Source: Plantactinospora mayteni
Lineage (GTDB): Bacteria; Actinomycetota; Actinomycetes; Mycobacteriales; Micromonosporaceae
Direction: 5' to 3'
Length of the DNA stretch: 33,301 bases
Assembly: GCF_016862935.1 (NCBI RefSeq)
Contig: NZ_BONX01000071.1
Coordinates: 1 to 33,301, forward strand
Below are positions 23,564 through 32,031 of this stretch, in pieces. The stretch's first letter is position 1; the number at the start of each line of letters is the position of its first letter. The notes under the pieces are model-generated. The model did not search any database. It worked only from the letters and a program-made list of their open reading frames with translations, and had not been told where the DNA came from. The position numbers were made by a program, and so were the translations under genes.

Positions 23564-24771
23564 GACTCCTGACTGCGAGAGGAAGACCGAGGCCGGGCTA
23601 TGCCGACGGCATGGTCGAGATGTTCCGCCGTCCAGGCCGGCGGAAAGGCAGCCGGCGACGGGACGCCGCGACCGTGGATGGGTACCCCACTGCGCAGCGG
23701 CACCCCGGTGCCGCCGAGCCGATGAGCGACGATCTCCGCCGCGATCGACAGCGCCGTTTCCTGTGGAGTACGGGCACCGATGTCGAGCCCGATCGGCGAG
23801 TGCAGGCGGCTGAGTTCCCGCTCGGTCAGGCCGGCCTCGCGCAGCCGCACCAGGCGCTGCTGGTGGGTGCGCCGTGACCCCATCGCCCCCACGTAGCCAA
23901 CCGGCAGTCGCAAGGCGGCGGTGAGCAGCGGCACGTCGACCTTCGGGTCGTGGGTCAGTACGCAGATGACCGTGCTGCGGTCGAGGCGCTGTGCGCGCAG
24001 ATAGCGGTGCGGCCAGTCGACGACGACCTCGTCGGCGTACGGGAATCTGTCCGGCGTGGCGAACGTGGCCCGCGCGTCGCAGACGGTCACCCGGTAGTCG
24101 AGGAAGGTGCCCAGGCGGGCCAGCGCCGCGGCATGGTCGATCGCCCCGAAGATGAGCATCCGTGGTGCCGGGGTGTCGCACTCGACCAGCAGGGTCATCG
24201 GCTCCTGGCAGTAGCCGTCGGCCACCCCGATCTCCACGGTGCCGCTCGTTCCGGCGTGCAGGACACCGGTGGCGTGGCCGACGGCCACCTGGTCGAGCCG
24301 TTCGTCGCCGAGGGTTCCCTCGCAGGGCCGCCCGGGTCGCACGACGATCATCCGTCCGAGGTGGACGTCCGGGCCGCGCACGACCGTGGCCACGGCGACC
24401 GGCTCATCCCGCATCGCGTCGGTGTACGCCGCTTCGAGGCCGGGTTCGGCGCCGGGGTCGTGGTGGCGTAGGAAGAGTTCGATCGTCCCGCCGCAGGTGA
24501 GGAGGCCGACGCCGATGGCGTCGTCGTCGGTGTATCCGAACCGCAGGGTCTTCGGGCTGCGGTCCCCCCGCAGCATCTCCTGACATGCCTGGTAGACGGC
24601 GGAGTCGACGCAACCGCCGGACACGTTGCCCAGCACGGCACCATCGGCGTCGACGACCAGCGACGCGCCGGGCTGGCGCGGCGCGCTGCCCCCCACGCGG
24701 GTGACGGTGGCGGCCACGTACGGTGTCCGGCTGCGGACGCGTTCGAGGAGTTCGGCGGCGAGTTCAAGCAT
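23560..24771 (-). CDS. xdhC: XdhC/CoxI-family molybdenum cofactor maturation protein
   Basis: The 403-aa protein has the XdhC N-terminal domain (about 10-120; RVGGSAPRQPGASLVV, GNVSGGCVDSAVY, LTCGGTIELF) and a C-terminal Rossmann domain (about 200-350; MLIFGAIDHAAALARLG, LPVGYVGAMGSRRTHQQRL, IGLDIGARTPQETALSIAAE). XdhC proteins bind the molybdenum cofactor, help sulfurate it and insert it into the large subunit. PaoD plays this role for E. coli PaoABC. Here the gene sits between the FAD and molybdenum subunit genes, unlike E. coli, where paoD is last. Its start has only a weak ribosome site and overlaps a 19-codon ORF, so it is probably translated by coupling. Confidence 0.88.
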   Translation of the reverse strand: MLELAAELLERVRSRTPYVAATVTRVGGSAPRQPGASLVVDADGAVLGNVSGGCVDSAVYQACQEMLRGDRSPKTLRFGYTDDDAIGVGLLTCGGTIELFLRHHDPGAEPGLEAAYTDAMRDEPVAVATVVRGPDVHLGRMIVVRPGRPCEGTLGDERLDQVAVGHATGVLHAGTSGTVEIGVADGYCQEPMTLLVECDTPAPRMLIFGAIDHAAALARLGTFLDYRVTVCDARATFATPDRFPYADEVVVDWPHRYLRAQRLDRSTVICVLTHDPKVDVPLLTAALRLPVGYVGAMGSRRTHQQRLVRLREAGLTERELSRLHSPIGLDIGARTPQETALSIAAEIVAHRLGGTGVPLRSGVPIHGRGVPSPAAFPPAWTAEHLDHAVGIARPRSSSRSQES

Positions 24772-24823
24772 GAGCGCCGCCGCCGCGGACCATCGAGCTC
24801 ACAGCCTCGTACTGGTCGTTCAT
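24764..24823 (-). CDS. 19-aa micro-ORF bridging the FAD-subunit and xdhC genes
   Basis: A tiny frame encodes MNDQYEAVSSMVRGGGAHA. It has a good ribosome site (GGAGAG, six bases before ATG), starts in an ATGA overlap with the FAD-subunit stop, and ends 8 bases inside xdhC. It may be a coupling leader that carries ribosomes to the poorly equipped xdhC start, or a microprotein. Confidence 0.4.
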   Translation of the reverse strand: MNDQYEAVSSMVRGGGAHA

Positions 24824-25797
24824 CGGCTCTCCGCCAGGACGGTGAAGGCCCGGACCAGCGTACGTCGCAGCAGCTCGCGCTTGAACGCGTTCTGCGACAG
24901 GGGCCGGGCGCCGTCCGCGGCGGTGCTGACCGCCGCCTCGAATGTGTCGGCGGTGGCCGGCTGGCCGGCCAGAGCCCGTTCGACCGCCGGCAGCGGCCAC
25001 GGTGTGGTGCCGACCCCACCGACGGCGATCCGGGCCTGCTTGATGGTGCGACCGCGCCATTCGAAGGCGACAGCCGCCGAGGCGAGGGCGAACTCGTACG
25101 ACTGCCGGTCGCGGATCTTCAGGTAGACGGAATTCGCCGCCCACATCGAGCGAGGGACGGTGATGCCGGTGACGAGCTCACCCGGTCGCAGCACGTTCTC
25201 GACGTGGGGGGTGCTGCCGGGCAGGGCGTAGAAGGTGTCGAGTGGCACCGTTCGAGTGCCCTGCGCGGTGGCCAGATGCACGTCGGTGCCGAGGGCCACC
25301 AGCGCGACGGCCAGGTCGCTGGGATGGGTCGCCACGCAGTCGTCGCTGGTGCCGAGGATCGCATGAGTGCGGTTGATCCTGGTCAGAGCCGAGCAACCGC
25401 TTCCGGGCTCCCGCTTGTTGCAGGGGGTGGTGACGTCACGGAAGTAGCCACACCGGGTGCGCTGCAACAGGTTCCCGCCGATGCTCGCCATGTTGCGAAG
25501 CTGAGCAGAAGCGCTCAACTCCAGCGCCTGAGCGATCATCGGATAGTCCCGGCGCACGTTGCGGTCGACGGCGACATCGCTCATCCGTTCGAGCGCACCG
25601 ATGTGCAGCCCGTCGGGGTCGAGTTTGATGCCGCGCAGCGGAAGCCGGTTGATGTCCACGACCCGGGTCGGCGCCATCACATCGAGTTTCATCAGGTCGA
25701 CCAGGGTCGTGCCGCCAGCGAGGAAGGCAGCGCCCTCCCCGGCGTGCGCGACGGCCTCGCGGACGGAACGCGGCTGGGTGAACGTGTAGGCCCGCAT
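24820..25797 (-). CDS. paoB: FAD-binding subunit with extra [4Fe-4S] motif (PaoB/YagS type)
   Basis: The 325-aa medium subunit has the FAD-binding loops AGGTTLVDLMK (27-37) and ASIGGNLLQRT (105-115), and the CO-dehydrogenase flavoprotein C-terminal domain. Four cysteines (C116, C126, C135, C154) in RTRCGYFRD, PCNKREPGSGC and SDDCVATHPSD match the insert that binds a [4Fe-4S] cluster in E. coli PaoB, a feature absent from ordinary xanthine dehydrogenase FAD subunits. The start codon overlaps the stop of the iron-sulfur gene by one base. It would take electrons from the iron-sulfur subunit to FAD and on to an acceptor. Confidence 0.9.
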   Translation of the reverse strand: MRAYTFTQPRSVREAVAHAGEGAAFLAGGTTLVDLMKLDVMAPTRVVDINRLPLRGIKLDPDGLHIGALERMSDVAVDRNVRRDYPMIAQALELSASAQLRNMASIGGNLLQRTRCGYFRDVTTPCNKREPGSGCSALTRINRTHAILGTSDDCVATHPSDLAVALVALGTDVHLATAQGTRTVPLDTFYALPGSTPHVENVLRPGELVTGITVPRSMWAANSVYLKIRDRQSYEFALASAAVAFEWRGRTIKQARIAVGGVGTTPWPLPAVERALAGQPATADTFEAAVSTAADGARPLSQNAFKRELLRRTLVRAFTVLAESR

Positions 25798-26414
25798 CAG
25801 CGCATCACCTTCTGCGCGTCCCGGATCGCGTCGACGATGAACGGGTAGCAACTGCACCGGCAGATGTTGCCCGACATCCGTTCGCGGATCTCGTCGTCGG
25901 AGTTCGCGTGGCCCTCGTGGACCATGCCGACCGCTGACATGATCTGCCCCGGCGTGCAGAAGCCGCACTGCAGACCGTCCCGCTCGATGAACGCCTGCTG
26001 CATCGGGTGCAGCCGATCACCCCGGGCCAGACCCTCGATCGTGGTGACCTCACGCTCGTCGACCGTGGCCGCCAGCGTCAGGCAGGACAGCACCCGCCGA
26101 CCGTCGACGTGCACCGTACAGGCCCCGCACTGACCACGGTCACAGCCCTTCTTCGTACCGGTGAGCTCCAGCTCCTCACGCAACGTGTCGAGCAGGGTGG
26201 TCCGCGGATCCACTCGCACCGAGACCGGCTTGCCGTTGACCTCGACCTTGATGGGCACGAGATCGGCGCTCGCCACCTCGGCTACCGGCGCGGCCTCCGC
26301 CCCCGCCCCCGTCACCAGCAGCGGCACCGCTACCGCGACGGCGGCACCACCGCCCAGAACGCTCCGCCGGGACACCCCCGGCCGGCTGTCGTCAGCATTC
26401 TCGCTTGGATTCAT
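25797..26414 (-). CDS. paoA: Tat-exported [2Fe-2S] subunit (PaoA/YagT type)
   Basis: The 205-aa small subunit starts at an ATG preceded by GGGGAGAATCG. A Tat signal is visible (SRRSVLGGGAAVAVAVPLL, about 15-35, AEA cleavage region), so the folded enzyme is probably exported with its cofactors, as for E. coli PaoABC. The plant-type ferredoxin cluster uses C91, C96, C99 and C111 (GCDRGQCGAC...SCL), and the second cluster C150, C153, C185 and C187 (QCGFC...CRC). It heads the operon; the order paoA-paoB-xdhC-paoC is compact with overlapping stops and starts. Only this subunit has a signal and would carry the others along. Confidence 0.92.
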   Translation of the reverse strand: MNPSENADDSRPGVSRRSVLGGGAAVAVAVPLLVTGAGAEAAPVAEVASADLVPIKVEVNGKPVSVRVDPRTTLLDTLREELELTGTKKGCDRGQCGACTVHVDGRRVLSCLTLAATVDEREVTTIEGLARGDRLHPMQQAFIERDGLQCGFCTPGQIMSAVGMVHEGHANSDDEIRERMSGNICRCSCYPFIVDAIRDAQKVMR

Positions 26415-26759
26415 CGATTCTCCCCGGATGGGCGTCGGACGGGGTACACCGGAAACCGTCTGTACGGGCAACCGGCCAAGTTCTCCTCCACCCTGACCAC
26501 GGGACTCGACCGCTGCCAGGGTCTGTCGATCCCAGGCTTACGAATCCGGCGGTGTCGGGGAGCGATGGGTGAACCAGCTTTGCGGGCCGCCGGTCAGCGT
26601 TCGTCGATGTCGTACCCGGCGGCCACGTCACCGCATGCGACGACGGTGACGTGGGCGGCGTGCCGGCGCAGGTACACCCGGGCGCCCTGGTCGCACTTCG
26701 CGGATCGGAGGATCACCTCGACCTGCCGAGTGGCCGCATGCCAGGAAGGACGACCGCCA
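26415..26759. other. intergenic region upstream of the aldehyde oxidoreductase operon
   Basis: It should carry the promoter of the minus-strand operon, but no clear -35/-10 pair was found. A minus-strand frame (about 26593-26715) reads VEVILRSAKCDQGARVYLRR and ends VAAGYDIDER without a good start codon. It may be the end of a decayed or very small gene after the oxygenase gene. Confidence 0.4.
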
Positions 26760-27932
26760 TCAGCCAGCCGGCCCAGGTTGGTGGGCCGTCGGCTGGTCGG
26801 CCCGGGCCAGCAGCGCGCGAGTGGCCGCCAGGTTCTGGTCTATCGCGGCCTGCCACCGCCCCGCGTGCCGGCGACGACGATCGCGCGCCAGGGTGAGCCC
26901 GGACAGCACCGGGCCCAGCCACACGTCAGCGACCGGAGCGGCCGGGACTCGGAGGTCCTGGCACATGCTGTCGCCGTGGATACGGCGGGCGATCGCGTTC
27001 AGCGCAGGCCGTGCCAGCCCTCGCGGGGCTCTCAGCACCTCGTGCAATCTAGCGGCCACCGATGCCAGCGTCGCGTCCGCCAGCACTGCGGAGTCCTCCG
27101 TGACCGGCCCCGTGACGGTCTGGAACACGGCATCGAGCCGCGCGGCGGCCTCGTTGCTCGCGATCCCCTCGACCAGGCGCGCGTCGATCCCCAGCAGATG
27201 GGCGATGTACCACCAGTAGCGGTACAGATTGGCCAGCTCGCGGGTGCTCAGCCCGAACCCGAGAAGCTCTTCGGCTCGGTAGGTGGTGAGCGTGAAGTCC
27301 ATCCAGGTCCGCCCCAGATCGACCTGGTTGGCCGGGTAGCCGTGTACCGAAATATCGTAGCCACGGTCCAGAGCGAGCTTGCGCATGTGGGCGTGCAGCA
27401 CCCGTACCCGCAGGGTCGCCACATAGCCCGGCTGCCCGGCGCGGAGGCCGCCGGGCAGCATGGCCTGGGTGAGCCAGACCCCGGTCTCCTGGATACGCCG
27501 CTGCGCGGCATCGACCAGCCGGCCTGTTGTCGTCAGCACCTTCGAGATCGACGGCGACTCGTAGACACGAAGCAGCGCGCCCGCGTTGAGGGCGATGATG
27601 TGCACCGGGAGTGGGGAGGTGTAGAACGGCAACGGGCCCCTGTCGAGCAGTTCGTCGTCGACATAGTCCGGCATCCCCTCGGCCTGCCGAAGCAACGCCT
27701 CCAGTGCCGGGGGCGGGTTGCCGAGGGAGGCCAGGCCCTCCCGGATGCCCTTGCTCACCACAGGGCGGGCCTGCGTCATCCCAATCTGGTGCATCTCGAC
27801 GACGACCGCATCGGCGAGCTCGTCGCCGGTGGTCAAGGCCCACTGCATCAGGTCCGCCCGGGCCTGGCCGAACTGAGCGAGAACGGTCGACCGTCCGGCC
27901 CGCCCCGTCGGCCAATCAACGTGTCCGATCAT
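26760..27932 (-). CDS. MpaB/latex-clearing-protein-like oxygenase (DUF2236 family)
   Basis: The 390-aa, mainly helical protein resembles the MpaB/Lcp-like oxygenase family: PLPVHIIALNAGALLRVYES, GYVATLRVRVLHAHMRKLAL, NQVDLGRTWMDFTLTTYR and YRYWWYIAHLLGID. In Lcp and MpaB proteins this region binds a b-type haem, and the histidine in VLHAHMR is a candidate axial ligand. Lcp splits the double bonds of polyisoprene into aldehyde- and keto-ended pieces. No signal peptide is visible here, so it is probably cytoplasmic, unlike secreted Lcp. It sits 345 bp upstream of the molybdenum aldehyde oxidoreductase operon on the same strand and is divergent from an MmyB-type regulator. Confidence 0.8.
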   Translation of the reverse strand: MIGHVDWPTGRAGRSTVLAQFGQARADLMQWALTTGDELADAVVVEMHQIGMTQARPVVSKGIREGLASLGNPPPALEALLRQAEGMPDYVDDELLDRGPLPFYTSPLPVHIIALNAGALLRVYESPSISKVLTTTGRLVDAAQRRIQETGVWLTQAMLPGGLRAGQPGYVATLRVRVLHAHMRKLALDRGYDISVHGYPANQVDLGRTWMDFTLTTYRAEELLGFGLSTRELANLYRYWWYIAHLLGIDARLVEGIASNEAAARLDAVFQTVTGPVTEDSAVLADATLASVAARLHEVLRAPRGLARPALNAIARRIHGDSMCQDLRVPAAPVADVWLGPVLSGLTLARDRRRRHAGRWQAAIDQNLAATRALLARADQPTAHQPGPAG

Positions 27933-28164
27933 GATGTCTCCCGAGATGTAGGGTCACCGGTCTGCCCGGCTCAGGGGGTCTCCGTGTCCCCGGATCCCCG
28001 GGTCATGCCATCGATCGTTCACCGAAAGCGCCCGCGGTAACCACGGCCTGTCGATCAGAGGCTCAACGAGTCTCCTCTCCGGATCGGGCTGAGGGGGATC
28101 GGCAGGGCCTGGCTACCTCTGTCGGCGGACGGTAGAAACGAGCAGTACGCGAAAGGGGAGCGTC

Positions 28165-29004
28165 GTGATCGATCGCACCAGGCTGGCGGAGTTCCTACGC
28201 AGTCGGCGTGAGGCACTGCAACCGGAAGACGTCGGTCTGCCGCGCGGGCAGCGTCGCAGGACGAACGGGCTACGGCGCGAGGAAGTCGCTTCGCTGTGTC
28301 GCATGTCGGCCGACTACTACTCCCGACTCGAGCGGGAACGCGGCCCCCAGCCATCGCACCGGATGCTCGCCTCGATCGCCCAGGGTCTGCACATGTCGAT
28401 CGACGAACGTGACCACCTGTTCCGCCTAGCCGGCCACAACCCGCCCCCGAGGGGCCCCTCCAACAACCACATCAGTCCCGGCCTGCTGCGGGTGCTCGAC
28501 CGCCTGGACGACACCCCCGCCGAGATCATCACCGAACTAAGCGAAACCCTGCGACAGTCCCCGACGGGCGTCGCGCTCACCGGGGACCTGACACGCCACG
28601 CCGGCCCTGCCCGCAGTGCGGGCTACCGGTGGTTCACCGACCCCGCAGCCCGGCAGCTCTACGCGCCCGCAGAGCATCCCTTCCTGACCCGGATGTTCGC
28701 TTCGAGGCTGCGCGAACTGGTCACGCTCAGGGGCCCTGACTCCCGGGCGGCCCACCTGACCGAGCTGCTGCTGGCCCGAAGCGAGGAGTTCCGGCGGGTA
28801 TGGGACGACCACGAGATCGGGATACATCCGCGTAACGTCAAGCATTTCGTCCACCCCGAGGTCGGTGCGCTGGAGCTGAACTGCCAGCGGCTAGTCGACC
28901 CGGGCCACGGCCACGTGCTGATGGTCTACACCGCCATTCCCGGCAGTGAGAGCTACGAGAAACTCCAGATGCTGTCCGTCATCGGCGCGCAGACGCTTCG
29001 CTGA
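28165..29004 (+). CDS. XRE regulator with MmyB-like ligand domain (copy 2)
   Basis: The 279-aa protein starts at a GTG after GGGGAGCGTC. It has an XRE helix-turn-helix (about 5-75; LRREEVASLCRMSADYYSRL) and an MmyB-like ligand domain (about 95-275; GYRWFTDPAARQLY, ELLLARSEEFRRVWDDHEIG, HPEVGALELNCQRL). It is closely related to the regulator at 32094 across its length, with the same start MIDR-LAEFLR-RRE-LQPEDVG-PRGQRRR, so the two are probably duplicates. It is divergent from the MpaB/Lcp-like oxygenase gene, its likely target. Confidence 0.88.
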   Translation: MIDRTRLAEFLRSRREALQPEDVGLPRGQRRRTNGLRREEVASLCRMSADYYSRLERERGPQPSHRMLASIAQGLHMSIDERDHLFRLAGHNPPPRGPSNNHISPGLLRVLDRLDDTPAEIITELSETLRQSPTGVALTGDLTRHAGPARSAGYRWFTDPAARQLYAPAEHPFLTRMFASRLRELVTLRGPDSRAAHLTELLLARSEEFRRVWDDHEIGIHPRNVKHFVHPEVGALELNCQRLVDPGHGHVLMVYTAIPGSESYEKLQMLSVIGAQTLR

Positions 29005-29431
29005 GATCCACCCGCCAGTTGCACATCGACTTCGACAGTGCGGTCTGTGGCGGGGACGTGTCTCCGCCGACCCCGCAGGCGGTAAACGCGACCGTCGCGA
29101 ACCGAGCGGAGCCGACACGAGCGGCAACCGCCTCGGACACGTTGCTTCGATCGATGCGGGACATGTCTGGCCATCCGCGCATCGGCACCCAGCCAACAGG
29201 TCCACCATTCAGCGTCCTCCCCGATCGGGAATCGAGCTCGGTCGGTCCGCGGGGGATCGTGATGTGCTGGAGCATCGGGTGACACCCTTCGCGCGTCGTG
29301 GTCCCGCTACTTGGGTTCCGGCGACCTACGTGGGTTCCGGCGACGGCTGCACTGTCAGGGCGGGAGATAGCCGCATGCATGCTTGCCTGGGCAGACGGAG
29401 CGGACCCGGCGTGCCGGCCGGACTCGATCAT
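29005..29431. other. region between convergent regulator and MFS genes, no gene assigned
   Basis: No recognised gene. A plus-strand frame of 87 codons (29019-29282) has no family match or ribosome site. A short direct repeat TGGGTTCCGGCGAC occurs twice in tandem near 29309 and 29331. The 92-bp element copy C follows. Confidence 0.4.
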
Positions 29432-29523
29432 TGAACCTTTTTCAACCTGAACCGCGCGGCGGCTGCGCCCCGACTTCCACCTGCGGCCACGACGGACCGC
29501 AAGGGGAGGTTGAAAAAGGTTCA
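29432..29523 (+). repeat. 92-bp palindromic element, copy C
   Basis: It has the same length, orientation and termini as copies A and B. Its centre is close to copy A (CCCCGACTTCCACCT shared) and unlike copy B. Its last three bases are, on the minus strand, the TGA stop of the MFS gene, mirroring copy A, whose first three bases are the stop of the XRE gene. Confidence 0.92.
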
Positions 29524-30882
29524 TTGGTGGACGTGGACGCGGGGCCGGTCCGAGGAGCCGCGGATGTCGCTGCTCGCGGCGATGTCGCTCAGGACCTCGG
29601 ACGCGGCGAGTTCGTCGCGTGCGGCGAGCTGATCGAATCCGTTGACGGCGGGGTAGGTGTAGGGCCCCAGGGTTGCGATGAGGATCGCGCCGACGACGAG
29701 GACGCCCATCAGGACCGGGATGACCGGGTCGTAGGAGCCCAGCGTGTCGTAACCCAGCCCGAGCAGCAGCGGCCCGAACGCGGAGCCCAGCAGGAATGCG
29801 GCCTGAACAGGTCCGAGGATCCGTCCGAAGTTGCGAGTGCCGAGATACCGGGTGATGAGCACGGCGAGCAGGTCGCCCTCGATGCCGAACGCGACACCGA
29901 TGAAGGCGACCGCGACGGCGGCGCTGGTGAACGGCGGGTGCAGGAAGAACAGGCCGGCGATGGGGGCGAGCATCACGATCGGCCCGACGATGGCACCGTG
30001 TACGCGGTCGATGATGAAACCACCGGCCACCCGCCCGACCAACGATGCCAGGCCGAAGACGACGAGCAGCGTACCGGCCTGGCCGTCGCTCAGCCCCCGA
30101 TCGGTCATCATGGGCACGAGGTGCACCTGAAGGCCGATGACCACGACTCCGACCAGGCCGAGTCCCAGCGCGATGCGCCAGAACTGCCGGGTACGCACCG
30201 CCTCCCGGAACGTCAGTCCCGGGAGCTCGAGGCTGACGTCGCGGCCCTCTACCTGTGTCTCCTGGACGAGTCGTCCGCGGACGTGTCGTTCCGCCCGCGC
30301 GCGCACGAACAAGGTGACCATCGTGACCGACACGACGACGGCGATCAGTGCCATGCAGGCGTAGGCCAGCCGCCACCCGACGCTGTCGATGAGCGCGCCC
30401 GCCAGCACCGGGGCCAGGGCCGCGCCCAAGCCGATGATGCCGGTCACGATCCCGATCGCGAGGGCGCGGTTGTTGTCGAACCAGCTTACGACCGCTCGGG
30501 TGGCTGGGACCACGGTCCCGCCGCCGAAGAATCCCACGAAGAAGCATGGGATGAAGTAGACCGGCGCGATCGGTGGTACCAGCGCGATCAGTGCCATCGA
30601 GACCGCGAACAGCACGAAACTCGGCACGAGGATGTATCGCGCGGCGAAGCGGTCCACGATCTGCGCCACGATGAGCAGGCCGAGCGCCATCCCGACCGCG
30701 GCGACCGAGTAGGCACCGGTGACGGTCGTGCGGCTGAAGCCGGTCTCCTCGGCGATCGGCAGCACGAACAGACCGATGGTGGCCAGGTACATCTGGGGGC
30801 CGGCGGCGGCGGCGATGCCGCCGCCGACAACCACCCGCCAGGGGCTCCTGGGCTTCGACGTGCGACGAGCGACGATACTCAC
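29521..30882 (-). CDS. MFS transporter
   Basis: The 453-aa protein is read from a GTG preceded by AGGAG; an upstream extension in frame is low-complexity and was left out. It has twelve hydrophobic segments and a central loop (RARAERHVRGRLVQETQVEG), and looks like a major facilitator of the OFA/monocarboxylate-like group (WRVVVGGGIAAAAGPQMYLA, IVDRFAARYILVPS in loop 2-3). It is 37 bp downstream of the SDR gene and surely in its operon. It may import or export the SDR substrate or product. The C-terminus ends VHVHQ at a stop supplied by the 92-bp element, so its tail may have been changed by insertion. Confidence 0.85.
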   Translation of the reverse strand: MSIVARRTSKPRSPWRVVVGGGIAAAAGPQMYLATIGLFVLPIAEETGFSRTTVTGAYSVAAVGMALGLLIVAQIVDRFAARYILVPSFVLFAVSMALIALVPPIAPVYFIPCFFVGFFGGGTVVPATRAVVSWFDNNRALAIGIVTGIIGLGAALAPVLAGALIDSVGWRLAYACMALIAVVVSVTMVTLFVRARAERHVRGRLVQETQVEGRDVSLELPGLTFREAVRTRQFWRIALGLGLVGVVVIGLQVHLVPMMTDRGLSDGQAGTLLVVFGLASLVGRVAGGFIIDRVHGAIVGPIVMLAPIAGLFFLHPPFTSAAVAVAFIGVAFGIEGDLLAVLITRYLGTRNFGRILGPVQAAFLLGSAFGPLLLGLGYDTLGSYDPVIPVLMGVLVVGAILIATLGPYTYPAVNGFDQLAARDELAASEVLSDIAASSDIRGSSDRPRVHVHQ

Positions 30883-30919
30883 GGGACTCCTCGGGGGTGG
30901 TTGCTCGGGCGGCCGGTGG

Positions 30920-31864
30920 TCAGGCCGTGACGAACGTGGTCTTGGTGAGCTGCTCGGAGATCTCCCAGACACGCGCGGCGTCCTCGATGCTGCGGAGCGG
31001 CGGGTAGAGCTGCTGTTCGGCCGGCGCCCCGCCAAGGTTGCCGGGACCACTGGGCCCGTAGAGGGCGCCGGGCTTGGCGTCGGGATCGGTCGCGGCCATC
31101 AGTGCGGGCAGTTGGGCGGTCTCGACGGTGCCCAGCAGGATGCCGCGGGCGGACAGCGCCCGGATCAACCGAACCTGGGGGGTGTCCTGGCTACGGCCAA
31201 GCTCCGGCCGGGCGGCCAGGAGGCTGGTGGGAGCAACCCCCGGGTGGGAAAGGTTGCTGGTGATGCCCCACCCGTGTGCCTTGCTGCGCCGCTCCAACTC
31301 CAGGCCGAACAGTCCGAACGCGATCTTCGACTGGCTGTAGGCGCGCATGCCGTCGTACGAGCGATCCCAGTTCAGATCCTCCCAGTTGATACGGCCACGA
31401 CGCGCGGCGACGCTGACCTGCGAGGTCACCTGGGCGCGGCCGGCGCGCAGCAACGGGAGGAGCCCGGCGACCAGCGCGAAGTGGCCGAGGTGATTGGTAC
31501 CGAATTGCAGCTCGAACCCGTCGGCCGTGGTCTGCCGGTTCGGCGGTCGCATCACCCCCGCGTTGTTGATCAGGAGCTGGATCGGACGGCCCTCCTCGTG
31601 GAGGGTGTCGCCGAGGGCCGCGACCGACTCCAGCGAGGACAGGTCCAGGCTGCGCAGCGAGACCTTCGCACCTGGGGAGACCTGCCGAATCCGCGTGATC
31701 GCGGCCTCGCCCTTGCGCGGGTTGCGGACGGGCAGGATCACCTCGGCACCGGCCGCAGCCAGCCGCACGGCCATCCCCAGGCCCATCCCGTCGCTCGCGC
31801 CGGTGACGACGGCCAGCTTTCCAGCCAGGTTCGGGATTGTGACGTCGATCGGTTTACGTGGCAT
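30920..31864 (-). CDS. SDR-family oxidoreductase (retinol-dehydrogenase-like)
   Basis: The 314-aa product starts at an ATG after AGGAGCAGACC. It is a classical [11 protein letters not shown] cofactor loop (about 22-29), an arginine at VRNPRKGE (NADPH preference), NNAGVM, the serine in TSQVSV, and YSQSK with catalytic tyrosine and lysine. The long C-terminal part ([13 protein letters not shown]...VWEISEQLT) is as in retinol-dehydrogenase or protochlorophyllide-reductase-like SDRs. First gene of an operon with the MFS transporter, divergent from an MmyB-type regulator. An 11-bp inverted repeat lies just before its ribosome site. Confidence 0.88.
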   Translation of the reverse strand: MPRKPIDVTIPNLAGKLAVVTGASDGMGLGMAVRLAAAGAEVILPVRNPRKGEAAITRIRQVSPGAKVSLRSLDLSSLESVAALGDTLHEEGRPIQLLINNAGVMRPPNRQTTADGFELQFGTNHLGHFALVAGLLPLLRAGRAQVTSQVSVAARRGRINWEDLNWDRSYDGMRAYSQSKIAFGLFGLELERRSKAHGWGITSNLSHPGVAPTSLLAARPELGRSQDTPQVRLIRALSARGILLGTVETAQLPALMAATDPDAKPGALYGPSGPGNLGGAPAEQQLYPPLRSIEDAARVWEISEQLTKTTFVTA

Positions 31865-31879
31865 GGTCTGCTCCTGGTG

Positions 31880-31915
31880 TCTCGGTGCCGTCGTCATGTC
31901 GTTGCGGCACCGAGA
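31880..31915. promoter_or_regulatory. 11-bp inverted repeat in the SDR 5' region
   Basis: TCTCGGTGCCG (31880-31890) and CGGCACCGAGA (31905-31915) are perfect inverted arms with a 14-base spacer, ending 16 bases before the SDR start codon. It could be an operator of the divergent regulator, or an RNA hairpin close to the ribosome site. Confidence 0.6.
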
Positions 31916-32031
31916 TTCGTACAAAATGAGGAGGGCAACCAGGGTCTACCAGTCCGTGTCTTCCCGATCCGCGGAGGCGGCCCGCGATCATGGCAGCGCA
32001 TGCGCCGCCGGCCGTAAGGGGGATCGACAAT

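Noticed and set aside
21350-24181. 943-aa extended molybdenum subunit
   Set aside because: The extra N-terminal part is xdhC read out of frame. The family start RVDGRSKVTGTARY follows the ATG at 23563, which has AGGAG upstream.
26007-28040. 677-codon open frame on the plus strand
   Set aside because: It is antisense to the iron-sulfur subunit and oxygenase genes, has no domain I recognise, and is explained by high-GC codon bias of the real minus-strand genes.
29300-29345. tRNA-like or short tandem repeat
   Set aside because: TGGGTTCCGGCGAC occurs twice, but no cloverleaf can be folded around the GGTTC-like motif and two units are too few to call an array.
29383-30930. 515-codon plus-strand frame opposite the MFS gene
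   Set aside because: Highly charged, repetitive composition (many D, E, R, G, Q, H) typical of antisense to a membrane protein in GC-rich DNA. The MFS frame has proper membrane segments and a ribosome site.
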